Below, piece after piece: positions 42,561-51,373 of a stretch of DNA of 64,000 nucleotides. Position 1 is the stretch's first letter. Every line of letters begins with the position of its first letter. The stretch covers positions 22,532-86,531 of the forward strand of contig FNZT01000015.1 in assembly GCA_900109435.1 (NCBI GenBank), in the 5' to 3' direction. The position numbers and the translations under genes are program-made. The DNA comes from Ruminococcus sp. YRD2003. GTDB taxonomy: Bacteria; Bacillota; Clostridia; Oscillospirales; Ruminococcaceae. Under the pieces are notes generated by a model, which had not been told where the DNA came from, did no database searches, and saw only the letters and a program-made list of their open reading frames with translations.

Positions 42561-44033
42561 TTACTTTACGATATCGTCGTCATTGAAGGGGTCGCCGCAC
42601 TCGCCGCAGAACTTGGGCGGGTTGAACGGGTCAGCGGGCTCCCATCCGCACTTGTCACACTTGTACTTTGGAGCGCCTGCTGGCTTGGGACTGCCGCACT
42701 CAGCGCAGAACTTGCCCTTATTCAGAGCACCGCACGAGCAGGTCCAGCCCTCAGCGTCAGCGGGCTTGGGGCTGCCGCACTCGGCGCAGAACTTGCCTGT
42801 ATTGCCGGTATGACCGCAAGAACAAGCCCAAGTATCGGCAGCAGGAGCGGGAGCGGGCATAGGCTTGCCGCACTCAGCGCAGAACTTGCCTGTGTTGCCG
42901 ACCTTGCCGCAAGCGCAGTTCCATGTAGCACCGCCGCCAGTAGCAGCAGCACCGACAGCACCGGCAGCAGCGGCTGCGGCATTGTTCTGAGCACCCATAG
43001 CAAAGAGGCTCTGAGCGTTCATGCCGCCTACCTGCTGAGCCATATTAAGACCGTAGAAGCCCATAGCAGCGCCGTTCGGATTGTCTGCCGCCTTCTTCAT
43101 AGCCTCAGCCTGAGCGCCTACGAGAGTAGAAGCAGCGTGTGTAGCGTTTGTATCCCACATGAGGTCTTCGTACTTCTTGATACGTTCCTTGTCCTCATCG
43201 GGGATGCTTACGGACTCGATAGCGAGAGTAACGAGCTCAAGACCGCGCTGTTCGAGCCAGAAGGGGTTGAGCAGAGACTTCATAGCCTCTGTGATAGCCT
43301 CGGTCTCGCCTGGGAGCTTGTCGTACTGGATATTCTGGCTCAGCTTGGCGAAAGCGGGCTGAAGCTTAGCGTAAACCTCGCCTTTGAGCTGTTCCTCGAT
43401 ATCGGAGAACTTGTATGAATCCTTAACGTTTCCGCAGAGCTTGTAGAGTGTCATAGGATTGGCCACTTTCAGCGAGAAGAGGCCGAAGCAGCGGAGGTCT
43501 ACAGAAAAGCTCATATCGAGCTTGGGGTAAGTAACGTTGAACGGAACAGGACGGGGAGTACCGAACTTCTTGTTCGTCATTTCCTTGATGTTGAAGTAGT
43601 AGATACGCTGGTCGTGAGCAGTCTCACCGCCGAAAGTCACACGTCTTGCGAGGACCTGAACGGTCTCCTTGAGGCTGCCGAGGAGGTCGCCCGAGAAGAC
43701 GGTAGGCTCTGTGGAAGTATCGTAAACGTATTCGCCCGAAACGGCGCAGATCTCGACAGGCTGACCCTGATCGACGATCATCATGCACTGACCCTCATTA
43801 ACGACGATAACACTGCCGTTGGTGATGATGTTATCGCTGCCCTTGGTATTGACGCCCTTCTTGACCTGTTTCTGACCCTTGACAACGAAAGTGTCGTTTG
43901 GGATAGTATCGCAGTAGAAGAATTCCTTCCACTGGTCGGCGAGGATAGCGCTTCCTGCGCCCATGATAGCCTGACCGATACCTGTGTTCATAGCGGAATT
44001 AGCGGCGTTTTTGATGATTTGTTTAAGTCCCAT
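42561..44033 (-). CDS. SPFH-domain protein with four C-terminal zinc ribbons, YdjI-like
   Basis: A 490-residue protein. Residues 40-290 are an SPFH/virion-core domain (FFYCDTIPNDTFVVKG, VAKLQPAF-like helices, LVTLAIESVSIPDEDK). An Ala/Gly-rich linker precedes four zinc ribbons (CACGKVG ... FCAECGKP, CSCGHTG ... FCAECGSP, CSCGALN ... FCAECGSP, CDKCGWE ... FCGECGDP). It should form oligomers near the membrane and recruit partners through the ribbons. First gene of a three-gene operon resembling the Bacillus ydj phage-shock-like operon, lacking the PspA homolog. Confidence 0.87.
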   Translation of the reverse strand: MGLKQIIKNAANSAMNTGIGQAIMGAGSAILADQWKEFFYCDTIPNDTFVVKGQKQVKKGVNTKGSDNIITNGSVIVVNEGQCMMIVDQGQPVEICAVSGEYVYDTSTEPTVFSGDLLGSLKETVQVLARRVTFGGETAHDQRIYYFNIKEMTNKKFGTPRPVPFNVTYPKLDMSFSVDLRCFGLFSLKVANPMTLYKLCGNVKDSYKFSDIEEQLKGEVYAKLQPAFAKLSQNIQYDKLPGETEAITEAMKSLLNPFWLEQRGLELVTLAIESVSIPDEDKERIKKYEDLMWDTNATHAASTLVGAQAEAMKKAADNPNGAAMGFYGLNMAQQVGGMNAQSLFAMGAQNNAAAAAAGAVGAAATGGGATWNCACGKVGNTGKFCAECGKPMPAPAPAADTWACSCGHTGNTGKFCAECGSPKPADAEGWTCSCGALNKGKFCAECGSPKPAGAPKYKCDKCGWEPADPFNPPKFCGECGDPFNDDDIVK

Positions 44034-44189
44034 GATAATAGCTCCTTTCGGGTGATACCCTTAAAATTACGGAAAAACCGTATAATAAGCAATTTCATGT
44101 CGAATGACCGACATTAACTAATTATAACACATAATTAATAAAAAAGCAATAGGAGCGGGAAGATATTTCCGATTTTTTCAGCAGAAAAC

Positions 44190-44232
44190 GAAAAAAGCCT
44201 GCGAAGTGTGAGAACTCCGCAGACTTCTGTTT
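44190..44232 (-). terminator. Terminator of the metallophosphatase gene
   Basis: On the minus strand AAGTCTGCGGAG and the facing ACTTCGCAGGCTT form an imperfect stem followed by TTTT, 16 nt past the stop at 44248. Confidence 0.7.
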
Positions 44233-44247
44233 TTTCAGTTCGACGCT

Positions 44248-44856
44248 TTATTCAAGGCTTATGCGATCGTAGCTCACGGACTTCTCGTCCACGTTTATGA
44301 GGAGGAAAGAAGCCCCCTCCAAGCCTGCGGCTGAAACCGAGACAACGTTCCCGTTCACGAAATCCTGATGAGAGTGCCCGATGGCAGCAAGCTCGAATCC
44401 TGCGATATATTGGCTTTTGCAGGCTTCGTGGAAGGAGCCGTCCTTCAGGCTTGACAGCGGAGGGAAAGGGTAAGGAGAATCAACATCAAGAAAGAGAAAA
44501 TGCGAAAAATGCAATTTATGACCGAGAAATTCGTCCTCGTAATACAGCGGCATCCGTCTGATGAACTGCAATTGCTCCTCGGAGATCTTTGCCCTGATAC
44601 CGTCATAATACGCTCTCAGGTGTTCGACGTCAGGGTCGATATCTACTCCGTATGCAGCATAGAGCTCGCAATTTCCCTTCAGACAAACGACATCGCTGTT
44701 TTTTAAAAGGTCGAGGCACTCGAATTCTTCATTTCCGCGCTGGAAAATATCCCCGAGAAATACGGTAAGGTCGGCGTTTTGCGCCTTTATCCGTTCAAGT
44801 ACGGTCTCCAGAGCTTTCAGGTTACCGTGAATATCGGAAAAAACTGCGATCTTCAT
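44248..44856 (-). CDS. Metallophosphoesterase, YfcE-like
   Basis: A 202-residue binuclear metallophosphoesterase with FSDIHGN at the start, FLGDIFQRG, LKGNCE (GNxE in place of GNHE) and the terminal GHSHQDF His motif. Related to the YfcE/MJ0936 group, phosphodiesterases without known physiological substrate. The ATG at 44856 follows AAAGGAG; the longer frame is unlikely. Distinct from the island member at 25241. Confidence 0.85.
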   Translation of the reverse strand: MKIAVFSDIHGNLKALETVLERIKAQNADLTVFLGDIFQRGNEEFECLDLLKNSDVVCLKGNCELYAAYGVDIDPDVEHLRAYYDGIRAKISEEQLQFIRRMPLYYEDEFLGHKLHFSHFLFLDVDSPYPFPPLSSLKDGSFHEACKSQYIAGFELAAIGHSHQDFVNGNVVSVSAAGLEGASFLLINVDEKSVSYDRISLE

Positions 44857-44955
44857 AACTGCTCCTTTCATTTCTATGTGTAATGATGTGGGAAATGTTA
44901 AATGCAATGCGATATCAAGTTATAACAATTTACAAATGCACCTCTTGCAGAACAG

Positions 44956-44973
44956 ATGTTCCACGTGGAACAT
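44956..44973. other. Candidate parS centromere site
   Basis: TGTTCCACGTGGAACA (44957-44972) is a perfect palindrome one step from the bacterial ParB-binding parS consensus TGTTNCACGTGAAACA and equal to it in the core. It lies in a 230-bp non-coding gap. Chromosomal parS sites cluster near the replication origin, so this window may be origin-proximal. No parA/parB pair is seen here. Confidence 0.65.
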
Positions 44974-45086
44974 TGCAGGTTTTAACGTTGTTTTTTTTGA
45001 AAAAAACAGCCTTTTAAAAGCAAGATTTTAATATTAAATGTTCTGCTAATAAGTAATAAATGATTTATCTATATAGTGAGCGAAGC

Positions 45087-45428
45087 TCACTCCCACTCGC
45101 TCCATATTTCGGGACAATAGCCTACTGTAGCCATTTTCCCGTTGCGGACCACAGGGGTCCTGATGAGCTGCTGATTCTCGAAGAGCTTTTCCTCGCGGTC
45201 GCTGTCGGAGAGATACTTCATCAGAGTTAGGGTCTGTTTGTCCTTTGCAGCTTCGTTTATCAGCGATTCTACGCCGCTTACGGCACGCTTCACGTTGTCG
45301 AATTCACCGCGGCTCATACCTTTTTCTTTCATATCTATGGACTGAAATCTGATACCGCGCTCCTTGAACCAGCGCTCGGCTTTTTTGGTGTCGAAGCACT
45401 TTTTTTGCCCAAATATCTGGATATTCAC
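45087..45428 (-). CDS. ArsC/Spx-family thioredoxin-fold protein
   Basis: A 113-residue ArsC/Spx-fold protein. The start IFGQKKCFDTKKAERWF retains one N-terminal Cys in place of the CxxC of Spx, and the RTPVVRNGKM segment with the ligand-binding Arg is conserved, as in YffB-type reductases. It could reduce an oxidised substrate or interact with RNA polymerase as Spx does; the single Cys favours a glutaredoxin-like or ArsC-like role. It begins 2 nt after the beta-glucosidase stop, so they may be co-transcribed. Confidence 0.82.
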   Translation of the reverse strand: MNIQIFGQKKCFDTKKAERWFKERGIRFQSIDMKEKGMSRGEFDNVKRAVSGVESLINEAAKDKQTLTLMKYLSDSDREEKLFENQQLIRTPVVRNGKMATVGYCPEIWSEWE

Positions 45429-45430
45429 GG

Positions 45431-48202
45431 TCAGTCCTCCTTATCGGATATGTCGGTCAGAGAGGCAAGCTCCTTGTCCTTTCTGAAATCTATGCTGATG
45501 AGGTCGAGCCCGTTTTGCGCGAAATACAGCCTTATAGTGGTAAAGCGCGAGAACATCGGTATCCGCGTGGAATGGGTCACAAGAGCTCCTCCTGTGCCGT
45601 TCCATGTGAGAGTTCCGCTCGCAGTGCCCATCGCGAAAATGGTCAGCGGTATCTGCGCGAGCTCGCTTTGCTGCGATGAAGCGGTCACCGAGACTTCGTA
45701 CCAGCCAGGTTCCAGGACAGTGAGCGCAAAGCTGTGATTCGTCCCTTTTACCGATTTTACTGCGGATAAGTCGATGCTCAGACCGTCGGTCAGGTCGTAG
45801 AATACTACGGGTTCGTCGGAGGTCTGCTCCTCTTGGGGGCGTCCCTCAACGGTGACCGTATCGCCCTCGCCTATGGTGCGCCTGAAGGCATTCGTCGTGA
45901 GGATAAAGCGGCAGATATTGGCGGCATTCCGCTGTAATTCGCCGCGTGTGAGGTCTCCCGAGGCAAGGCTCTCAAGGGTGTTGTCGGGGTTCTCGTCGCC
46001 GTCCGCGCAGACCATGTAAACGTCGTTCTGAGCCTTTGCCATAGCCGCAAAGTCGCTTTCGTCGTGGTCTTTGCCGCGGCGGTTTATCTTAGCCCACCAG
46101 TCGGTCATCGTGAAGCCCGTGAAGCCCCAGTCCTTGCGGAGAATGGTGGTGTTGAGGTCGTAGTTTCCTGCCGTCCACAAGCCGTTTAACTTGCCGTAGG
46201 TGGTCATTATCGAGGTCGCTCCGCCCTGTTTTACGGCTATTTCAAAACCTTTCAGGTATATCTCGCGCAGAGCTCGCTCTGATACGACGGAGTCGAGGAA
46301 GTGGCGGTTCGTCTCCTGATTATTGCCGCAGAAATGCTTTATCGTGCCCGTTACTCCCGATTCGCGCATACCGCGGAGCTCCGCGGCTGCAATGGTGCCC
46401 GTGAGGTACGGGTCCTCCGAGAAATACTCGAAATTACGCCCGTTGAGCGGGTGACGGTGGATGTTCATTCCCGGACCGAGCAGGCAGTCGACTTTGTTCA
46501 CGCTCATTTCCATGCCCATGCAGCGGAAGAGCTCCGTGATGAGCTCCTTGTTGAAAGTGGAGGCTAACATCGTGCCGTTTGGCAGGCTGAATGCCTTTGT
46601 ACCGCAGTCGAGACGCATTCCCGAGGGTCCGTCCGAGCAGCACGCCGCGGGTATCCCGAGCTCGTTGAGCCTGTCGGTGACACCGCCGAATGCGGACGCC
46701 GTTCCCGCCGTAACCCGTGGACTTCCCATGCCCTCGCCGCGTATTATGCAGGCAAGCTCGCTGTCACTGAGCTGCGCGATGAACTCGTCCATAGTGTGCT
46801 CGCCGCGGTAGACGTCGGCAAGACGAATGCCTTTATCTCCCGTATATTCGAGCTCTGCGGGGAGCCGTTCGAGCCTGCGGGCGTCCTCGTCGACCTCGCT
46901 GAGCGGTACGGGCTCGAAACCGAGCTTGAAGCCGTCACCGTCGGGGAGGGGGCGGAAGCGCTCGAACGCCTCCACAGGCGCAAGTGCCTGCTCGCAGCGG
47001 CGTACCACCGCGGTTTCGTGAAGTTCGATATTTGCCGAATCTTCGCTGTTGCAGCCGCCGATGAAGAATCTGTATCTGCCCTTTTCGAGCACAAAGCAGC
47101 TCTTGTTGCCCGTAACGCCGCTGTCGTCGTAGGAGGCGTTGTCGCTCAGGTCAGCGGTCAGAATGAGGGTCTGCTCCTCGTTCGGAGCGAGATTGCGCGT
47201 TTTCTCAAAGGCACAGAGTGTCTTGACGGGCTGTCCGAGCTCGCCCTGCGGGCGGCTGAGGTACATCATCACGACCTCTTTGCCGCAGTATTTGCCTGTA
47301 TTCCGCACTTTTACGTAAATGCTCGCGGTCAGTCCGCTGACCTCGCAGGTCTGCACCTCTACGTCAAAGGTCGTGTACGAAAGTCCGAAGCCGAACGGAT
47401 AGCGTACCTTTTCAGGGGCGAATGTGTCGAAATATCGGTATCCGACGTAGATGTCCTCGGCATAGAAGTTGCGCTCGCGGTCGCCGAAATAAGCGTGCGA
47501 GGGGTAGTCCTCGACGCTGTAGGCTATCGTGTCGGGGAGCTTGCCGCAGGGGCTTATCCTGCCCGTCAGTACGTCAGCCGCGCCCGTGCCGCCTGTCATG
47601 CCGCCCTGCCATACGTACAGCAGAGCGTCGGGAGCTGTGCTCTCGATGTATCCGAGGTCTATAAGTCCGCCCACATTCAGCAGAACTACGACCTTTTTGA
47701 ATGCCGCACGCACCTTCGCGAGCATATCCTTTTCCTTGTCCGTCAGCAGGAAAGAGCCCGCCTCTACGCGCGATTCCATTTCTTCGCCTGCGGTGCGTCC
47801 GATTATAACTATCGCCGTTTCGCCCTTTGCTGCGGCATTTTCCACGACTTCTTCGCTGAGCGGCATTTCCTCCTGCGACCACGGCTCGGCGCCCCAGCCG
47901 CTCCCGAGGTCGATGGGATTTGCCTCGTCCCACTCGCGGTAGATGCCGAGAAGCTCCTCGTTCACCTTTACGCCCGCTTCCATGAGCCCGTCGGTGATGC
48001 CTGTCACCTTAGAAACGTTGACCATTCCGCCCGAGCCTGTGCCGCTCTTGTAGTAGTGGAGCTGTATGCGCCCGAATACGGAGACTGTCTCGTCTTTGTT
48101 CAGCGGCAAGGCTCCGTTGTCGTTGCGGAGCATGACTATGCCCTCTGCTGCAGCGTCTGCGGCTGTGCGGAGATAGTGCTCCCAGTCAAGAATCCTGTTC
48201 AT
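45431..48202 (-). CDS. GH3 beta-glucosidase with swapped domain order
   Basis: A 923-residue family 3 glycoside hydrolase. The domain usually C-terminal comes first (residues 10-250: EGIVMLRNDNGALPL), then a fibronectin-III-like part (290-400), then the catalytic barrel (500-780) with DGPSGMRLD, GPGMNIHRHPL, IKHFCGNNQET and the nucleophile Asp near 701 in TMTDWWA; the C-terminal 120 residues are beta-rich. The same reversed order is known from Ruminococcus albus and Butyrivibrio enzymes. No signal peptide, so it acts on imported cello-oligosaccharides or glucosides in the cytosol. Confidence 0.93.
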   Translation of the reverse strand: MNRILDWEHYLRTAADAAAEGIVMLRNDNGALPLNKDETVSVFGRIQLHYYKSGTGSGGMVNVSKVTGITDGLMEAGVKVNEELLGIYREWDEANPIDLGSGWGAEPWSQEEMPLSEEVVENAAAKGETAIVIIGRTAGEEMESRVEAGSFLLTDKEKDMLAKVRAAFKKVVVLLNVGGLIDLGYIESTAPDALLYVWQGGMTGGTGAADVLTGRISPCGKLPDTIAYSVEDYPSHAYFGDRERNFYAEDIYVGYRYFDTFAPEKVRYPFGFGLSYTTFDVEVQTCEVSGLTASIYVKVRNTGKYCGKEVVMMYLSRPQGELGQPVKTLCAFEKTRNLAPNEEQTLILTADLSDNASYDDSGVTGNKSCFVLEKGRYRFFIGGCNSEDSANIELHETAVVRRCEQALAPVEAFERFRPLPDGDGFKLGFEPVPLSEVDEDARRLERLPAELEYTGDKGIRLADVYRGEHTMDEFIAQLSDSELACIIRGEGMGSPRVTAGTASAFGGVTDRLNELGIPAACCSDGPSGMRLDCGTKAFSLPNGTMLASTFNKELITELFRCMGMEMSVNKVDCLLGPGMNIHRHPLNGRNFEYFSEDPYLTGTIAAAELRGMRESGVTGTIKHFCGNNQETNRHFLDSVVSERALREIYLKGFEIAVKQGGATSIMTTYGKLNGLWTAGNYDLNTTILRKDWGFTGFTMTDWWAKINRRGKDHDESDFAAMAKAQNDVYMVCADGDENPDNTLESLASGDLTRGELQRNAANICRFILTTNAFRRTIGEGDTVTVEGRPQEEQTSDEPVVFYDLTDGLSIDLSAVKSVKGTNHSFALTVLEPGWYEVSVTASSQQSELAQIPLTIFAMGTASGTLTWNGTGGALVTHSTRIPMFSRFTTIRLYFAQNGLDLISIDFRKDKELASLTDISDKED

Positions 48203-48299
48203 AAGCTTGTCCTCGCTTTATAAAATATATGATTAATTATATCATAAGTTTGTGGAAATTGCAAGCGGAGCGGGGAAATGAAAAACACTTCCGTCTGTA

Positions 48300-48328
48300 T
48301 TGACAAATCTCGTTTTTTATAGTATAAT
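48300..48328 (+). promoter_or_regulatory. greA promoter
   Basis: TTGACA at 48300-48305, TATAAT at 48323-48328, 17-nt spacer. Confidence 0.85.
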
Positions 48329-48367
48329 ATATAAGTATTTTTTATTTTATCTAAGGAGTTGTTCATT

Positions 48368-48835
48368 ATGGGTAAGCAGATGTCAAGATCAAGCTACGAC
48401 AAGCTCGTCCTCGAGCTTGACGACCTCAAGATCAATAAACGTAAGGAAGTTGCAGAGAGACTTAAAGTCGCTCGTTCGTACGGAGACCTCTCCGAGAACG
48501 CCGAGTACGATGAGGCTAAAAACGAACAGGCTATACTCGAGGCTAAGATTTCCGAATTACAGCATACTATCGACAATGCCGAGGTCATCGAGGACTCCAA
48601 TATCTCCGTTGACGAGATCGGTATGGGCTCTATCATCAAAATCAGAAAGGTCGGCACCAAAAAGACCGAGACCTTCACTATTGTCGGTACCAACCACGTT
48701 GACGTGAGAAATCACATGATATCCGATGAGTCGCCTATCGGCAAGGCTGCTATGAAAAAGAAGGTCGGCGATACGTTCATCGTTGAGGCTCCCGTCGGTG
48801 AGCTTCGCTTCGAGGTCGTTGAGATATCAAAGTAA
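48368..48835 (+). CDS. greA: Transcription elongation factor GreA
   Basis: A 155-residue factor that enters the RNA polymerase secondary channel and stimulates transcript cleavage in stalled complexes. The N-terminal coiled coil ends in the acidic tip GDLSENAEYDEAKNEQA, and the C-terminal FKBP-like domain ends with SPIGKAAMKKKVGDTF. The ATG at 48368 is chosen, with AAGGAG at 48353-48358, over an in-frame TTG at 48359. greA-lysS order is common in Firmicutes. Confidence 0.96.
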   Translation: MGKQMSRSSYDKLVLELDDLKINKRKEVAERLKVARSYGDLSENAEYDEAKNEQAILEAKISELQHTIDNAEVIEDSNISVDEIGMGSIIKIRKVGTKKTETFTIVGTNHVDVRNHMISDESPIGKAAMKKKVGDTFIVEAPVGELRFEVVEISK

Positions 48836-48844
48836 GCGTTTGGG

Positions 48845-48965
48845 GTAGGGGCGCATTCCGTGCGCCCGCAAATTCATTCATTAGGACGGGCGAGCGGAAC
48901 TCGCCCCTACATCGGAATAATGATGTTTTTTTCGCGGGACGTCGAGGACGCCGTCCCCTACATTT
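48845..48965. repeat. GC-rich palindromic intergenic repeat between greA and lysS
   Basis: GTAGGGGCG (48845-48853) and CGCCCCTAC (48902-48910) bound two hairpins (GGGGCGCA/TGCGCCC and GGGCGAG/CTCGCCC); a third GC-rich inverted stretch (GGGACGTCG, CGCCGTCCCC) ends at 48959. The style is that of REP-like intergenic repeats found in many copies in gut Clostridia genomes. It may also reduce read-through from greA. Confidence 0.65.
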
Positions 48966-48990
48966 TTATTTTTTTGAAAGGAATTTTCCA

Positions 48991-50604
48991 ATGAACGAAA
49001 ATCAGATAGAGAATGCTGCTCCCGCTGAGGAAGAGCAGGATATAAATATTTTAAAGAAGGACAGGCTCGATAAGCTTGCTGCTCTCCGTGAGGGCGGCTG
49101 CGACCCCTTCACCGTTACAAAGTATGATGTTACGGGTCATGCTGCCGAGTTCAAGGCTAAGTATGAGGCTGAGGAAGCTCAGATACTCGCTGCCTGCGGC
49201 GACGATGAGGAGAAAAAGGCTGCCGAGCTCGAAAAGCTCAATGAGAATACCGTCCGCATCGCGGGTCGTATCATGAGCTGGAGAGATATGGGCAAGGCTA
49301 ACTTTATCGACGTTCGTGACGCTTCCGACCGCATTCAGGTGTATGTGCGCTCCAATGACATCGGCGCTGACCTGTTCAAGGAGTTCAAGAAGAAGTGGGA
49401 TATCGGCGATATCATCGGCGTTGAAGGCTTCGTTTTCCGCACGAGAAAGGGCGAGATCTCTATCCATGCAAAGAAGATAGAGCTGCTCTCGAAGTCGCTG
49501 CTCCCGCTTCCCGAAAAGTGGCACGGCCTCAAGGACACCGATACTCGCTACCGTCAGCGCTACCTCGACCTCATCATCAACCCCGAGGTCAAGGATACCT
49601 TCGTTAAACGCTCTAAGATAATCGCTTCTATCCGCCGCTATCTCGACGGTCAGGGCTTTATGGAGGTCGAGACTCCCATGCTCGTTTCAAATGCGGGCGG
49701 CGCTGCTGCAAGACCCTTCGAGACGCATTATAATGCGCTCGACGAGGAGGTAAAGCTCCGCATAAGTCTCGAACTCTACCTCAAGCGCCTCATCGTCGGA
49801 GGCCTCGAGAGAGTTTACGAGATAGGCAGAGTTTTCCGAAATGAAGGCGTCGACACCAGACATAACCCCGAGTTCACCCTCATGGAGCTCTATCAGGCTT
49901 ACACCGACTACTACGGTATGATGGACCTCACCGAGAATATGTTCAGACACGTCGCTCAGGAAGTGTGCGGTACTACCTGCGTGCCCTACGGCGAGTATAT
50001 GATCGACCTCGGCAAGCCCTTCGAGCGCCTCACTATGATAGACGCTGTCAAGAAGTTCTCGGGTGTTGATTTCAATAACATCACTACCCTCGAAGAGGCC
50101 CGCAAGATAGCCGACGAAAAGGGCGTCGAGTACGAAGACCGCCACAAGCGCGGCGATATCCTCAACCTCTTCTTCGAGGCTTTTGTCGAGGAACACCTCA
50201 TTCAGCCTACCTTCATCATGGATCACCCCATCGAGATATCTCCGCTCACTAAGAAGAAGCCCGATGCTCCCGACTATGTTGAGCGCTTTGAGCTCTTCAT
50301 TACGGGACGCGAGATGTGCAATGCGTACTCAGAGCTCAATGACCCCATCGACCAGCGCGAGCGCTTCAAGGCTCAGGAAGAGGCTCTCTCTCAGGGCGAC
50401 GAAGAAGCTAACCGCACCGATGAGGATTTCCTCCGCGCTCTCGAGATCGGTATGCCTCCTACGGGCGGTATCGGCTACGGTATTGACAGACTTGTTATGC
50501 TGCTCACCAACAGCGCTTCCATCAGGGACGTTCTGCTGTTCCCGACAATGAAGTCACTCCCTGCTAACAGCGGACGTCAGGCTAAGGATGACGAGGAAGA
50601 ATAA
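48991..50604 (+). CDS. lysS: Lysyl-tRNA synthetase, class II
   Basis: A 537-residue class IIb synthetase. The N-terminal OB fold (IAGRIMSWRDMGKANFIDV) binds the anticodon, motif 2 is FRNEGVDTRHNPEFT, and motif 3 is GIGYGIDRLVML. The first 35 residues are an acidic, variable extension. Full length. AAAGGAA precedes the ATG. It is followed 2 nt after its stop by a small membrane protein gene. Confidence 0.96.
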   Translation: MNENQIENAAPAEEEQDINILKKDRLDKLAALREGGCDPFTVTKYDVTGHAAEFKAKYEAEEAQILAACGDDEEKKAAELEKLNENTVRIAGRIMSWRDMGKANFIDVRDASDRIQVYVRSNDIGADLFKEFKKKWDIGDIIGVEGFVFRTRKGEISIHAKKIELLSKSLLPLPEKWHGLKDTDTRYRQRYLDLIINPEVKDTFVKRSKIIASIRRYLDGQGFMEVETPMLVSNAGGAAARPFETHYNALDEEVKLRISLELYLKRLIVGGLERVYEIGRVFRNEGVDTRHNPEFTLMELYQAYTDYYGMMDLTENMFRHVAQEVCGTTCVPYGEYMIDLGKPFERLTMIDAVKKFSGVDFNNITTLEEARKIADEKGVEYEDRHKRGDILNLFFEAFVEEHLIQPTFIMDHPIEISPLTKKKPDAPDYVERFELFITGREMCNAYSELNDPIDQRERFKAQEEALSQGDEEANRTDEDFLRALEIGMPPTGGIGYGIDRLVMLLTNSASIRDVLLFPTMKSLPANSGRQAKDDEEE

Positions 50605-50606
50605 TT

Positions 50607-50867
50607 ATGAAAAATCATTCACCGCTCATTAAGGCTTTGATATGTGCCGGCGTTATGCTGGGCAGTTTCCTTTTAGGATTAGGATTGATACTCATTATAC
50701 CGATAAAGCTGACAGTGATAATCAGTTCGATAATAGTACTCGTTGGGGCATTAGTTAGTCTCATCATGAAACTGATATATGTGCGGTGTCCGCACTGTGG
50801 TTCTTATCTCGTCGGCAGATTTGCAGTGGCGAGATGCTGTCCCTACTGCGGTAAAAAAATGATATAA
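50607..50867 (+). CDS. Small two-helix membrane protein with zinc ribbon
   Basis: An 86-residue protein: two transmembrane helices (residues 8-30 and 34-56), then a C-terminal cytosolic zinc ribbon CPHCGSYL ... CCPYCGKK. No named family beyond that layout. It begins 2 nt after the lysS stop with no separate promoter, so it is made from the lysS transcript. The role is unknown. Confidence 0.75.
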   Translation: MKNHSPLIKALICAGVMLGSFLLGLGLILIIPIKLTVIISSIIVLVGALVSLIMKLIYVRCPHCGSYLVGRFAVARCCPYCGKKMI

Positions 50868-50870
50868 TTC

Positions 50871-50896
50871 AAGGGCGGACTTGGTTCCGCCCTTGT
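50871..50896 (+). terminator. Terminator after lysS unit
   Basis: CAAGGGCGGA (50871-50880) pairs with TCCGCCCTTG (50887-50896), followed by a T-rich stretch. Confidence 0.8.
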
Positions 50897-50993
50897 TCGT
50901 TTTCGTTCGTAATGTGAATGATAAGGACGTTCTCCGAGAATGGCAAGCGGTGGAGGTCTGACCTTTGCATTTCAAAAAATTTTTCAAAAGGGC

Positions 50994-51022
50994 TTGACAA
51001 ATTCCGAATTGTGTGTTATAAT
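50994..51022 (+). promoter_or_regulatory. Promoter of the T-box leader
   Basis: TTGACA at 50994-50999, TATAAT at 51017-51022, 17-nt spacer; start near 51029, immediately before the T-box stem I. Confidence 0.85.
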
Positions 51023-51028
51023 CCAAAA

Positions 51029-51300
51029 CATAAGCTGTGAGGAAGACAAGCAGAGTATCGCCAATGTCTACAGAGAGCCGACGGTGGGTGTGAGTCGGTG
51101 ATAAGCAATGCTGTGTATCCCTTCTGAGCCGAAGCGCTGAACGTTTTCAGTAAGTGCTTCCGTGATTCTGCGTCAATGAATAGGACTTGGTGGAGTCTGA
51201 AAGTGGTGTTACGCTATAGCGGCACAATTTGAGTGGTACCGCGGGTATTCAGTTTATGATGCTCGTCTCAAAGATTCTTCTTTGAGACGAGCTTTTTTGT
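51029..51300 (+). promoter_or_regulatory. T-box riboswitch leader
   Basis: The leader has the stem I apical motif AGAGAG (51070s) with a GGTGGGTGTGA loop closed by CCGAC/GTCGG, and the T-box sequence GAGTGGTACCGCGG at 51231-51244, which pairs with uncharged tRNA. A terminator stem of 13 bp (GCTCGTCTCAAAG 51261-51273, CTTTGAGACGAGC 51280-51292) with six T follows. The specifier loop is near GTGTATCC; I cannot assign the codon with confidence (TGT, ATC and TAT are all in register). T-boxes normally serve amino-acid genes, so its place before an acyl-CoA synthetase is notable. Confidence 0.88.
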
Positions 51301-51373
51301 TTTTCGCGGATTTGACGTATTTGAAGCGTTTATTTCAGCCTACACCGAAATTTTTCTTTAAGGAGAGTTATCT

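Noticed and set aside
46796-48223. 475-codon plus-strand ORF
   Set aside because: It lies antisense to the GH3 gene, whose minus-strand frame has full catalytic motifs; GC-rich coding DNA often leaves long antisense frames.
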